A DNA stretch of 64,000 bases from Balneolaceae bacterium UBA3186 (GTDB taxonomy: Bacteria > Bacteroidota > Rhodothermia > Balneolales > Balneolaceae). This document shows positions 38,899-47,119 of this stretch, in pieces (the first letter of the stretch is position 1; the number at the start of each line of letters is the position of its first letter). The notes beneath the pieces are model-generated. The model was not told the origin of the DNA. It made no database searches and saw only the letters and a list, made by a program, of their open reading frames with translations. Made by a program: the position numbers and the translations under genes. The stretch lies in assembly GCA_002364085.1 (NCBI GenBank), contig DEXK01000015.1, positions 1-64,000 of the forward strand, read 5' to 3'.

Positions 38899-39631
38899 GA
38901 TTCTTAAGGAATTGATGAATATTTCTTGCCAATTCTTTTGATCCTTTTGTATCGCTGTGTAAGCAAATGGTTTCAGCTTTGATGGGGAGCCTTTTTCCTG
39001 AATAAGCAGTTACTTTTTCCTCCACTACCATTTCGAATATCTGAGTTAAAACATCCTCTTTTTGATGTAGAACAGAACCTTCAAGATTTCTGGCTCGTAA
39101 TCTTAAATCATCTTCATAAGTTCTGTCTGCAAAAACTTCAGCGCAAAAATTCAGATCATTTTTTCTGGCTACCAACTCGAATTCAGAATCTGCTTGCCCG
39201 TAAACCAGAACATTTAACCCCAATTCTTTAATGGCTTCAGCAACACATTTTGCTATGTCGCGGTACTTTGAAGCCGCGTTATATAGAGCTCCATGAGGTT
39301 TTATATGATGAAGTTTGACTCCTTCTCCGTCAGCAATTTCTTTTAAACTCAGAATTTGGTCTTTAATACTATGTTTAAGGCGATCTCCTGTCATCTCAAT
39401 TTGATTGCGGCCAAATCCCGCTCTATCAGGATATGATGGATGAGCACCTACTTTCACCTTATTCTTTTTTGCCAGGATCACGGTCCATCTCATGCTGATC
39501 TCATTACCAATATGACCTCCACAAGCAATATTACAGGATGAAATATAGGGCATTATAGCTTTGTCTAGATCAGGTCCATCTTCTGATCTCCACTCCCCTA
39601 AATCACAATTCAGATCAATACTATTTCTCAT
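38873..39631 (-). CDS. pxpA: 5-oxoprolinase subunit A (LamB/YcsF family)
   Basis: 252 residues, full length. Diagnostic LamB/YcsF motifs: IDLNCDLGEWRSEDG at the start, SCNIACGGHIGN near 32, GAHPSYPDRAGFGR near 62 and HIKPHGALYNAA near 105, which supply metal- and substrate-binding His/Asp residues. It carries the 5-oxoproline hydrolysis step with PxpBC. The ATG overlaps the transporter stop by 4 nt (ATGA). Confidence 0.96.
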   Translation of the reverse strand: MRNSIDLNCDLGEWRSEDGPDLDKAIMPYISSCNIACGGHIGNEISMRWTVILAKKNKVKVGAHPSYPDRAGFGRNQIEMTGDRLKHSIKDQILSLKEIADGEGVKLHHIKPHGALYNAASKYRDIAKCVAEAIKELGLNVLVYGQADSEFELVARKNDLNFCAEVFADRTYEDDLRLRARNLEGSVLHQKEDVLTQIFEMVVEEKVTAYSGKRLPIKAETICLHSDTKGSKELARNIHQFLKNHGVRITSP

Positions 39632-40860
39632 AAAAATTCAAATACACTGTTTAAACTTCTGAACCCAACTAATAAAGCTACAAGGATCACAACAATGCCT
39701 AAAATATTCTGCATGGTTGTATTTACATATTCTCCAAGTACCTTTTTTTGGTTTACAATATATATTAGAAATATAGCTACCAATGGGAGCAGTATTCCGT
39801 TTGCAACCTGAGCAAATTGGATAATACTAATCGGATTATAACTCAACATCGAAAATAGAACGCCAATGGTCAAAATGATAATCCAGACCGTTTTGAATTT
39901 TGGATGTTTCATATCTATATCCCATCCTAAAATACCTTTTGCTGCAAATGCCGCTGCCAGTGGTGCTGTTATTGCTGATGAAATCCCAGCAGCAACAAGC
40001 CCTAAACCCAAAAAAACTTTTGCCCAACTTCCTAGCAAAGGTTCCAATTGGACAGCCATATCGGCCGCGTTTTTGACTTCCATTTCTGAATTTCCTGTTG
40101 CTGCACTTGTGATAACAATACACATTGAAATAATTCCACCTAAAATGATGGCTACCATATTTTCTTTCCTCAAATCAGAGAGTTGACCGGTATCTTTGTA
40201 TTTTTGCTGAACTGATGACGCATGCAAAAAAAGATTGTAAGGAACTACCGTTGTTCCAATGAGAGCCACTACCATTAATATTTCATCAGGTGATGCGGTT
40301 GGAATAAACAGTCCTTTAATTATTTCTGAAAGATCCGGAGCGATCATAATTGCTGTTGCCAAAAAAACTACACTCATTACTACAACCAGACTTATCAGGA
40401 AGTTTTGAATTCGCTTAAAGTTTCCTGAATACAGTAACCAAAAAGCAATCCCACCAATAATCAGCGGTACTAATCTAATTTCGAGTTCTTCAATACTGAT
40501 ATTTAAAGAAGGAAGTACTTCATTCCAACCAAGAACAGCACCGGATATATTTCCTCCCTCATAGGCTGCATTCCCGATTACAATTGCACCCAAAACCAAT
40601 GTGATCCCAAAGATCCTTAATAACGGATTTTGCAGTTCACTACGAATTGCTTCCCCAAATCCCTTTTGAGTGATTAAGCCCAAGCGAGCGGTCATTTCTT
40701 GCAGTACAATCGTAGCAATTACTGAAAAAAGTAAAGCCCAAAGCAATGTATATCCTGAGTTAACCCCGGCTAGTGTGCACACAGTAACCGTTCCTGGACC
40801 AATGAAAGCCGCTGTGACTAAAGTACTTGGGCCGAAATATTTTTTAACTTGCAATTTCAT
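39628..40860 (-). CDS. NRAMP-family transporter with altered metal-site motifs (YcsG-like)
   Basis: 410 residues, about 11 hydrophobic helices, NRAMP fold by overall pattern (AAFIGPGTVTVCTLAG in helix 1, TTVVPYNLFLHASS in helix 6). The canonical metal-coordinating DPGN of helix 1 is GPGT here, and the MPH of helix 6 is VPY. It therefore lacks the Asp, Asn and Met ligands and is unlikely to be a normal Mn2+/Fe2+ importer. It is the first gene of the pxpABC operon; the Bacillus subtilis ycsFGI-kip cluster has the same partner gene, ycsG. The substrate may be linked to 5-oxoproline use (inference). Confidence 0.88.
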   Translation of the reverse strand: MKLQVKKYFGPSTLVTAAFIGPGTVTVCTLAGVNSGYTLLWALLFSVIATIVLQEMTARLGLITQKGFGEAIRSELQNPLLRIFGITLVLGAIVIGNAAYEGGNISGAVLGWNEVLPSLNISIEELEIRLVPLIIGGIAFWLLYSGNFKRIQNFLISLVVVMSVVFLATAIMIAPDLSEIIKGLFIPTASPDEILMVVALIGTTVVPYNLFLHASSVQQKYKDTGQLSDLRKENMVAIILGGIISMCIVITSAATGNSEMEVKNAADMAVQLEPLLGSWAKVFLGLGLVAAGISSAITAPLAAAFAAKGILGWDIDMKHPKFKTVWIIILTIGVLFSMLSYNPISIIQFAQVANGILLPLVAIFLIYIVNQKKVLGEYVNTTMQNILGIVVILVALLVGFRSLNSVFEFL

Positions 40861-40915
40861 GGTTAAGAATATAGAATGTACCGTTTACAATCACGAATTC
40901 AGATCAAAGATTCTA

Positions 40916-41347
40916 ATGGCTAAAGCAAACAACAAAACTGTACCAACTCAACTGAAGGTACAGGATTATCTGAATGCTATTGAAGATTCTCAAAGAAAAG
41001 AAGATTGTATCAGAATTCATGATATGATGAAAGAAATTACAGGACGAGAACCAAAAATGTGGGGGACATCCATTGTAGGATTTGGGACTTATCACTACAA
41101 ATACGAAAGCGGACGTGAAGGCGATATGCTTATGACAGGCTTTTCGAACAGGAAGAACTCTATTACCTTATATATACTTGGCGGATTAAAGAAAAGAGAA
41201 GCGTTTTTAAGCAAACTCGGACCCCATAAAACCGGGAAATCATGTTTATATATAAAACGTTTATCAGACATCGATATTAATGTGCTTGCTGAAATGATAA
41301 AAGAGGATTTTGATCACGTCCAGAAAAAATATGAAGTTATTGATTAA
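40916..41347 (+). CDS. DUF1801-domain protein
   Basis: 143 residues from ATG 40916 (MAKANNKTVPTQ). A reading from 40670 is much longer, but its first 82 residues run antisense through the transporter gene and resemble nothing, so they are rejected. The body matches DUF1801: MWGTSIVGFGTYHYKYESGR and KTGKSCLYIKRLSDIDI. The fold is small alpha/beta; function is unknown. Divergent from the pxp operon with 55 bp between starts. Confidence 0.88.
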   Translation: MAKANNKTVPTQLKVQDYLNAIEDSQRKEDCIRIHDMMKEITGREPKMWGTSIVGFGTYHYKYESGREGDMLMTGFSNRKNSITLYILGGLKKREAFLSKLGPHKTGKSCLYIKRLSDIDINVLAEMIKEDFDHVQKKYEVID

Positions 41348-41434
41348 TGTGAGTTATTAGTCTAAACTTTTGAAAACAAATATCGTCTAAATCATCAATT
41401 TTAAAATCTTCATTGAACCATTCTTAACTGAATA

Positions 41435-42364
41435 ATGACTCTAAACGATTTCACCAAACAGACGCTGGAGTTTCCGGACGATTACGAAGGAAAAGTAATC
41501 GCTACTTTGATCCGTTCCAATGAAAATATCAAGGGAAGACAATCAATACTCTATATTCATGGTTTCAATGACTATTTCTTTCATCCCCATTTAGCTGAAG
41601 AATTTCATAAAAACGATTATAACTTCTTTGCTCTGGACCTCAGAAAATACGGACGATCTCTTCTCTCGCATCAACATCCTAACTATTGCAAAGATATATC
41701 GGAATACTATGAAGAGATTACAGAGTCACTCAGCATCATACATAAAGAAAATGGAAATGACATTGTAATACTTGGTCACTCTACCGGGGGATTAATAGCA
41801 AGCTTGTATGCAAACTATGGTGAAAACAATAAACTTATATCCGCCCTCATTTTAAACTCTCCATTTTTTGAATTTAATGTTTCTGAAAAAGAACGTGATT
41901 TAAATCTGTTTTTTGCCAGAATTATTTCTTTTTTTATGCCTTATGCTAATAAAAGTAAGCCGCTATCCAGTATATATAATCGCAGTTTGCTAAAAAAGCA
42001 CTATGGAGAATGGGACTTTAATGAAAACTGGAAACCAGAACGTGGGTTTCCCGCTTATTTTAAATGGTTAATAGCTATTTTTAACGCACAAAATATACTT
42101 AGATCTACATCTGATATACATCAGCCTGTTTTGGTTATGCATTCAGCAAGATCGGGGAAACCAAAAAAATGGTCCCCCGAAGTGCTGGAAATGGATATGG
42201 TATTAAATGTTGATCACATAAAAGAAACTGGAAACAAATTGGGAAAAAAAGTTACCTTCCTCCCTGTGGAAAATGCAATCCACGATATTTTTCTATCACA
42301 AAAAGAGGTTCGTGAAAAGGCCTTTACTGAAATGATTAACTGGTTAAATAAGACGATTAAATAA
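41435..42364 (+). CDS. Alpha/beta hydrolase (serine aminopeptidase S33-like lipase/esterase)
   Basis: 309 residues, no signal peptide. Nucleophile elbow GHSTGG (Ser about 111), oxyanion region YIHGFNDYFF near 40, and catalytic His in ENAIHDIFLS near the end are all present. It resembles monoacylglycerol-lipase-like hydrolases. It is followed after 5 nt by the SRPBCC gene, so it is the first gene of a three-gene operon. Confidence 0.9.
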   Translation: MTLNDFTKQTLEFPDDYEGKVIATLIRSNENIKGRQSILYIHGFNDYFFHPHLAEEFHKNDYNFFALDLRKYGRSLLSHQHPNYCKDISEYYEEITESLSIIHKENGNDIVILGHSTGGLIASLYANYGENNKLISALILNSPFFEFNVSEKERDLNLFFARIISFFMPYANKSKPLSSIYNRSLLKKHYGEWDFNENWKPERGFPAYFKWLIAIFNAQNILRSTSDIHQPVLVMHSARSGKPKKWSPEVLEMDMVLNVDHIKETGNKLGKKVTFLPVENAIHDIFLSQKEVREKAFTEMINWLNKTIK

Positions 42365-42369
42365 TCAAT

Positions 42370-42810
42370 ATGGAAAACAGTATAGTTTTTGAGACTACGA
42401 TTGAAGCATCAGCAGAAAAAGTATGGGAAACTCTTACAAATCCCGACAAAATTGAGCAATATATGTTTGGCTCTCGTTGTGACAGTAACTGGACTCCCGG
42501 TAGCAAAGCAAACTACTATATCAAACAAAATGATAAAGAAGTTACTGTTGTTAAAGGAGAAGTAATTCGCTCTATTCCAAACAAACTGTTGGAACACACA
42601 CTATTTCCTGCTAATTCAGGTATTGAAGATACATTGGAAAATTATCTGGTTATTATTTACGAAATGGAAGAAGAAGACGGAAAAACTGAATTGACCATTA
42701 CTCAAAAGGGCTATAAATATGTTGAAAATGGCCAGGAGCGTTATATTGATACTCAAAAAGGTTGGAAAGCAGTTCTTCCTAAATTAAAGGAAACCGCAGA
42801 ACAAAAGTGA
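42370..42810 (+). CDS. SRPBCC (AHSA1/START-like) domain protein
   Basis: 146 residues. The start [28 protein letters not shown] and the end [20 protein letters not shown] are typical of AHSA1-like SRPBCC domains, a hydrophobic ligand-binding helix-grip fold. The ligand is unknown. The stop overlaps the start of the VF530-type gene (GTGA). Confidence 0.92.
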   Translation: MENSIVFETTIEASAEKVWETLTNPDKIEQYMFGSRCDSNWTPGSKANYYIKQNDKEVTVVKGEVIRSIPNKLLEHTLFPANSGIEDTLENYLVIIYEMEEEDGKTELTITQKGYKYVENGQERYIDTQKGWKAVLPKLKETAEQK

Positions 42811-43028
42811 GTACAGAGCAACCGAACAATCCTCTGCATGGTATTAAATTAGCTCAAATTGTAGAGGATCTGGTCAACTTTTACGGATGGGAGCAGCTAA
42901 GCTTTCACGTTGACATAAATTGTTTTAAAAACGACCCAAGTATAAAATCCAGCCTTAAATTTCTACGAAAACACCAATGGGCTAGAGATCAGGTTGAAGA
43001 ACTTTGGGTTGATGTTTTTGGTAATTAG
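42807..43028 (+). CDS. VF530-family small protein (DUF2132)
   Basis: 73 residues, starting at GTG 42807. Clear family match: [43 protein letters not shown] and [13 protein letters not shown]530 of Vibrio fischeri is a small helical protein proposed to bind DNA; function is not established. It is translationally coupled to the SRPBCC gene. Its stop TAG overlaps the convergent EEP gene's stop by 4 bases. Confidence 0.93.
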   Translation: MSTEQPNNPLHGIKLAQIVEDLVNFYGWEQLSFHVDINCFKNDPSIKSSLKFLRKHQWARDQVEELWVDVFGN

Positions 43029-43942
43029 ATCCCGATCTTTATAATAACCGGAAAATGATCTGAGCCGATATCAGGTCCAACCATTCTGTTTGTCACCATT
43101 ATTTCTTTACTGATCAAGATATGATCAATAGTTACAGAGATAAACGGAATTTGAGCGTTCCAACTTGGTTGTAATCCAAAGCCCAGCCTTGAATCTCTCA
43201 GGCTAGTTCCCTCAATAATTCTGTTAAAATTGGGAGAAAAACTTGTCGTATTCAGATCTCCTATCAAAACCTTGCTGCCATTTAGTCTTTTAACCATTTT
43301 GTTTAGGTTTGTAAACTGTTCGTTCCTATAATCGAAATAATCGGTTCCAATTGGTGGCAAAGGATGAGTAGCGATAAAATGAGTTTCTTTACTATCCATG
43401 TTGATCTTAAAATAGAATGAAGGAACACCACTATTAGACAGAATTATCTTTTCCGGATCTATTAACTCTACCTTACTCAGCACTACTAATCCAAAGTTAT
43501 CTTCTCTTATTTCTGTTAGCTTAAATGGGAACGTTGATCCTAAAGAAGACAGATAAGTATCCCATTTTTGATTTACTTCTTGTAAAACAATTAAATCGGG
43601 GTCTTCATTTATGATAAAGTCTAAAACTTCATCAGAATTGTTATTTGATGATAATAGATTTATAGAAAGGATCTTGATATCAGCTACTGAATCGACTTGA
43701 TCTATCGGGACATAATATTTAACTAACCCAATTCCACTAAGCAAAAAGAAAACCAGTCCTGCTATTGCTTCCTTTTTCAGTTTTAAGATTAAAGAGCAGA
43801 CTCCTAAAAACATAAAATAGAAGCAGTAATACACTCTGAAATGCGAAAACCCGTCTAAGATCCAATGATATTTTCCTAAGAAACCTAAAAGAAAAGGAAG
43901 CAGACCTAAAACAAACATCCCCCAAAACACTTTTGCTTTCAA
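43025..43942 (-). CDS. Membrane-anchored endonuclease/exonuclease/phosphatase family protein
   Basis: 305 residues. Three hydrophobic segments at the N-terminus (about 5-95) anchor it. The catalytic EEP domain follows, with VLQEVNQKW (metal-binding Glu near 141), [19 protein letters not shown] (Asp/Asn near 222) and the final GSDHFPVI (Asp-His). The outside-facing enzyme may act on nucleic acid or lipid phosphates. Its ATG overlaps the glycosyltransferase stop by 4 nt, so they form one transcript. Confidence 0.9.
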   Translation of the reverse strand: MKAKVFWGMFVLGLLPFLLGFLGKYHWILDGFSHFRVYYCFYFMFLGVCSLILKLKKEAIAGLVFFLLSGIGLVKYYVPIDQVDSVADIKILSINLLSSNNNSDEVLDFIINEDPDLIVLQEVNQKWDTYLSSLGSTFPFKLTEIREDNFGLVVLSKVELIDPEKIILSNSGVPSFYFKINMDSKETHFIATHPLPPIGTDYFDYRNEQFTNLNKMVKRLNGSKVLIGDLNTTSFSPNFNRIIEGTSLRDSRLGFGLQPSWNAQIPFISVTIDHILISKEIMVTNRMVGPDIGSDHFPVIIKIGI

Positions 43943-45051
43943 TACAGTGTCTCCATTTCCCTATCATACTTCCCGATTAACTCGTTCCAATCGTATTTCT
44001 TAACTATGCTTTGGTAATCCACCTGACGAATTCCCATTACACTTTTTATAGCTGTTTCTAATCGGGCAGAAAGCTCTCCTTCTTCATATAAAAATTCTCT
44101 GTCGAGTTCTTCCGGTAAATGCTCCGGATATGCTAAGCGATTAGGCAACAAAGGAAAACAATCACAATACATCGCTTCTATCACACTTCCTCCAAAAAAA
44201 TCCTGATTTGAAGTTACGGGAAGGATATCCACGCGCCACAACCATTTCGCATAGTCATCAAAAGAATCAGCATATCCCCAATGTATGATCTCATCTTTGA
44301 GTTTTTCTTTTGCTTCATCAAATATCGGGGGGTTTACATCATTTTGTTCTCCCAACACAACCAACTTGAATGGCACTTCTTTTTCCTTTAACTCATATAA
44401 CGTCTCAAAAAATTCTTCCGGGTTTTTGTCATACTCCCATCTGTGATTCCATAAAATGGTAGCCTCGGAATTTTTTTCTTTATCTGATGAACGGAAATCT
44501 TCGAATCTTTTCAGATCTAATCCTAAATGCAGTACTTCACTTTTCTCCCTGATAATTTCGATGTTATCTCTTTCTCTCTTATCTGGAAACTGTTTTAAGA
44601 ATTTAGGTAGAGCTCCCAAAAAAGAATCCATATGATATTTTGAGTTAAAAAAGATTTTATCTGCTGCAAGTGCTGAAGCATAATTAATAAAGGAATAGTG
44701 GTTATTTCGCTTCTTCTTTACATCTCTGTCCTGAGGAGACCATGGGTAAGTCAACTGGTTCTCATGAAAGTACATGGCTACCGGAATGGTTGCCGATCTC
44801 TTTCTAGTCAAAGAAAGAAATGTAGTCAGGTCCAGCATTGAAGTAGCGAGAATCTGATCAGGAGATTCTTCTAATTCATTGAATTGTTTTGCTAAAGAAA
44901 TCGCGCCACCGTGCATTCGCCACTTCCAATGTCGACCGGGCAAACTAAGAATTCGAATATTGTGCTTAGAATGTTTCTGTAATCCTTCCGCCCATTGTTT
45001 GTGAGACCCTGAGAAAAAGGGTTCAAGAAGTGTGATATTTATATTTTCCAT
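43939..45051 (-). CDS. DUF3524 glycosyltransferase, tRNA-queuosine alpha-mannosyltransferase-like
   Basis: 370 residues. The N-terminal DUF3524 domain (LLEPFFSGSHKQWAEGL, LPGRHWKWRMHGGA, YFHENQLTYPW) is characteristic of GTDC1/QTMAN proteins, which in vertebrates mannosylate queuosine in tRNA-Asp. A GT4-like half follows with LWNHRWEYDKNPEEF and a nucleotide-sugar binding Glu in GGSVIEAMYCDC. It is of normal length with no signal peptide. A role on bacterial tRNA is inferred from the family. Coupled with the EEP gene downstream. Confidence 0.87.
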   Translation of the reverse strand: MENINITLLEPFFSGSHKQWAEGLQKHSKHNIRILSLPGRHWKWRMHGGAISLAKQFNELEESPDQILATSMLDLTTFLSLTRKRSATIPVAMYFHENQLTYPWSPQDRDVKKKRNNHYSFINYASALAADKIFFNSKYHMDSFLGALPKFLKQFPDKRERDNIEIIREKSEVLHLGLDLKRFEDFRSSDKEKNSEATILWNHRWEYDKNPEEFFETLYELKEKEVPFKLVVLGEQNDVNPPIFDEAKEKLKDEIIHWGYADSFDDYAKWLWRVDILPVTSNQDFFGGSVIEAMYCDCFPLLPNRLAYPEHLPEELDREFLYEEGELSARLETAIKSVMGIRQVDYQSIVKKYDWNELIGKYDREMETLY

Positions 45052-45065
45052 TTACTAAATTAATT

Positions 45066-45092
45066 GAGTAAATTTACTCTTTACATTGAGTA
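45066..45092. promoter_or_regulatory. Palindromic GAGTAAATTTACTC site with an extra half-site
   Basis: A perfect 14-bp palindrome (GAGTAAATTTACTC, 45066-45079), followed by a second TTGAGTAA half-site at 45085-45092 and preceded by TTTACT at 45051. It occupies most of the 51-bp gap between the divergent glycosyltransferase and DUF4143 genes. It is a likely operator for one or both. Confidence 0.5.
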
Positions 45093-45102
45093 ATTTGTTA
45101 TT

Positions 45103-46290
45103 ATGATTTATAGAGCTGAGAAAAATATCCTCCAAAACAGAATCTTAAATGAGCCAAGAGCTTTTTTACAAGTGGTTTATGGTCCTAGACAAATTGGCAA
45201 AACTACTTTGGTTTCTCAAATAATTAATGACATATCTATAGTTTCTCATTTCGCTTCAGCTGATGCTGTTTTAAATAGCCAGCAGACTTGGATAGAACAA
45301 CAATGGGAATCAGCAAGAATAAAATTAAACAGATCTGATAATGCGGAAGGTTTATTAATTCTTGATGAAATACAAAAAATTGAGAACTGGAGCGAAGTAG
45401 TAAAAAAAGAATGGGACGCTGATTCCAAAAACAATATACCGTTAAAAGTAATATTGCTTGGTTCTTCCAGACTAATGCTTCAACAGGGGTTAACAGAAAG
45501 TTTAGCGGGAAGATTTGAAAATACTTATCTGGGGCATTGGTCATATTCCGAAATGAAAGAAGCATTTGGAATTAGTGAGCATGAGTATGTTTGGTTTGGG
45601 GGATATCCCGGAGCTGCCGAACTTTTCCATAAGGAAGAAAGATGGAAAAAATATATTCGTGACTCTCTGATCGATACTATCATATCAAAAGATATTCTAA
45701 TGCTTAACAGGGTAGAAAAACCAGCTTTAATGAAGAGGCTTTTTGAACTTGGTTGTGAATATTCAGGTCAAATACTTTCCTACAACAAAATGCTTGGTCA
45801 ACTTCAGGATGCGGGAAATACTACCACTTTATCTCATTATTTACACTTATTAGATACCGCCGGACTACTTGGTGGAACTGAAAAATTTTCACCAAACTTG
45901 ATCCGACAAAGAGCTTCAAGTCCAAAGTTTCAGGTTTACAATACAGCATTTATTTCTGCACTGTCATCTTATTCTTTTGATGAGCTTACTGCTAAACCTG
46001 ACATCTGGGGACGTTGGGTTGAGTCTGCTATTGGCGCTCACCTTCTGAATGCTTCCTTATCAGAAGATTTCTCGCTAAAATATTGGCGTCACCGAAATGA
46101 TGAAATTGACTTTGTTATAGAGAAAAATGAAAAAGTAATCGGTATCGAAGTGAAAAGCGGAAAAACCCAGACTGCAAAAGGTATGGAAGCATTTAAGAAA
46201 GAATTTAATCCTCATAAAATTCTGTTAGTTGGCAAAACCGGGTTACCCTGGGAAGAATTTTTGGCGATGAATCCTGCTACATTGTTTTAG
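45103..46290 (+). CDS. AAA ATPase with C-terminal DUF4143
   Basis: 395 residues. Walker A is GPRQIGKTTL (about 30) and Walker B is LLILDEIQKI (about 85), with sensor residue Arg-rich segment LAGRFENTYLG. The middle is a winged-helix-like region. The C-terminal DUF4143 domain carries DEIDFVIEKNEKVIGIEVKSGK, the D-x-D/E-V-K-x-G layout of a restriction-endonuclease-like fold. Such proteins are common, often horizontally spread, with unknown function. Its stop overlaps the stop of the convergent GNAT gene. Confidence 0.93.
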   Translation: MIYRAEKNILQNRILNEPRAFLQVVYGPRQIGKTTLVSQIINDISIVSHFASADAVLNSQQTWIEQQWESARIKLNRSDNAEGLLILDEIQKIENWSEVVKKEWDADSKNNIPLKVILLGSSRLMLQQGLTESLAGRFENTYLGHWSYSEMKEAFGISEHEYVWFGGYPGAAELFHKEERWKKYIRDSLIDTIISKDILMLNRVEKPALMKRLFELGCEYSGQILSYNKMLGQLQDAGNTTTLSHYLHLLDTAGLLGGTEKFSPNLIRQRASSPKFQVYNTAFISALSSYSFDELTAKPDIWGRWVESAIGAHLLNASLSEDFSLKYWRHRNDEIDFVIEKNEKVIGIEVKSGKTQTAKGMEAFKKEFNPHKILLVGKTGLPWEEFLAMNPATLF

Positions 46291-46736
46291 CTCTCATTAT
46301 GCCATGTATAAAAATTGTGGTCTTCATCTATAGCCCATCCTGTAGCCGGATAAAGCCTATTTCCAACATGATTATCTTTCGCTGTTTCCAGCATCATACC
46401 ACAAGCAGCGGTTTCGCAACAAAGTTCTTTTGATCTTTCAATAAGCGCTTTTGAAAATCCTTGACCTCGATAAGCTTGGTCCACATAAAGATCATTCAAC
46501 AACCAAAATCGTTTCATTCTGGTTGACGAAAACAATGGATATAACTGAACAAAACCGGTAGCAACGCCGTCGTCATTTCTGGAAATAAAGATAACCGACT
46601 CATTCTGTTCAATACGTTCTTTCAAAAACGCTTTACTTGTCTGTTTATCCGATTCCTTTTCATAAAAAACTCTGTATCCATCAAATAATTCATTGAGTTC
46701 TTCTAAGTCTGATAATGTGGCTTTTTCAATCTTCAT
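46287..46736 (-). CDS. GNAT-family N-acetyltransferase
   Basis: 149 residues. The acetyl-CoA-binding motif A is LYVDQAYRGQGFSKALIERS (about 90), with the R-G-Q-G-x-S/G/A pyrophosphate loop. The family is usually used on small molecules or protein N-termini; substrate unknown. The upstream stretch up to 46800 is a run of TTCCTAATTC-like imperfect repeats. Confidence 0.93.
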   Translation of the reverse strand: MKIEKATLSDLEELNELFDGYRVFYEKESDKQTSKAFLKERIEQNESVIFISRNDDGVATGFVQLYPLFSSTRMKRFWLLNDLYVDQAYRGQGFSKALIERSKELCCETAACGMMLETAKDNHVGNRLYPATGWAIDEDHNFYTWHNES

Positions 46737-46801
46737 ATTCCCCTACTCCTAATTCTCATATTCCCTTATTCCTAATTCTTAGATTCCTAATTCCAATCAT
46801 C
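46737..46801. repeat. Imperfect CCTAATTC repeat spacer
   Basis: A 60-bp spacer made of variants of TTCCTAATTC (CTCCTAATTCTC, TTCCTAATTCTTAG, TTCCTAATTCCAA). Related AT-rich spacer text occurs at 47097-47130 and 59476-59626. Probably neutral low-complexity drift or a decayed repeat family. Confidence 0.5.
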
Positions 46802-47095
46802 TCATCCACCGGCAATATCGATTTCAGTCCCACTTGGTTTTCCTTCAATGATAGGCATTGCCTTTCCGATCAATTCGCGCACTCCGTCAATACTTAGTGA
46901 ATCATCGTGGTCTTGTTTGGAATCCCACACCTCAAAAACGTGCACGATATCTTTATCATCAGACTGCTGTCCCACAATATAGATCAGACATCCTTTTGCT
47001 GTTTTCATCAAGTTAGCCGCTTCTTCTAAGATCGAAGCCAATTCATCTCCTTTCCCTTCAACCGCTGTAAAACTTCCCGAAAGTCCGTATTTCAT
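46802..47095 (-). CDS. Antibiotic-biosynthesis-monooxygenase (ABM) domain protein
   Basis: 97 residues, the usual single-domain length. The pattern is ABM-like: a first strand with K-Y-G-L-S-G-S-F-T-A, then the long helix region EGKGDELASILEEAA, then GCLIYIVGQ and VFEVWDSKQDHDDSL. Such dimeric ferredoxin-like proteins act on quinones or other small aromatics, or degrade heme. The substrate cannot be told. Same strand as the flavoprotein upstream. Confidence 0.9.
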   Translation of the reverse strand: MKYGLSGSFTAVEGKGDELASILEEAANLMKTAKGCLIYIVGQQSDDKDIVHVFEVWDSKQDHDDSLSIDGVRELIGKAMPIIEGKPSGTEIDIAGG

Positions 47096-47119
47096 AATTA
47101 ATTCCTAATTTATATTTAC

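Noticed and set aside
40670..40915. N-terminal extension of the DUF1801 gene
   Set aside because: It is antisense to the transporter gene's first codons; ATG 40916 gives a normal-length DUF1801 protein.
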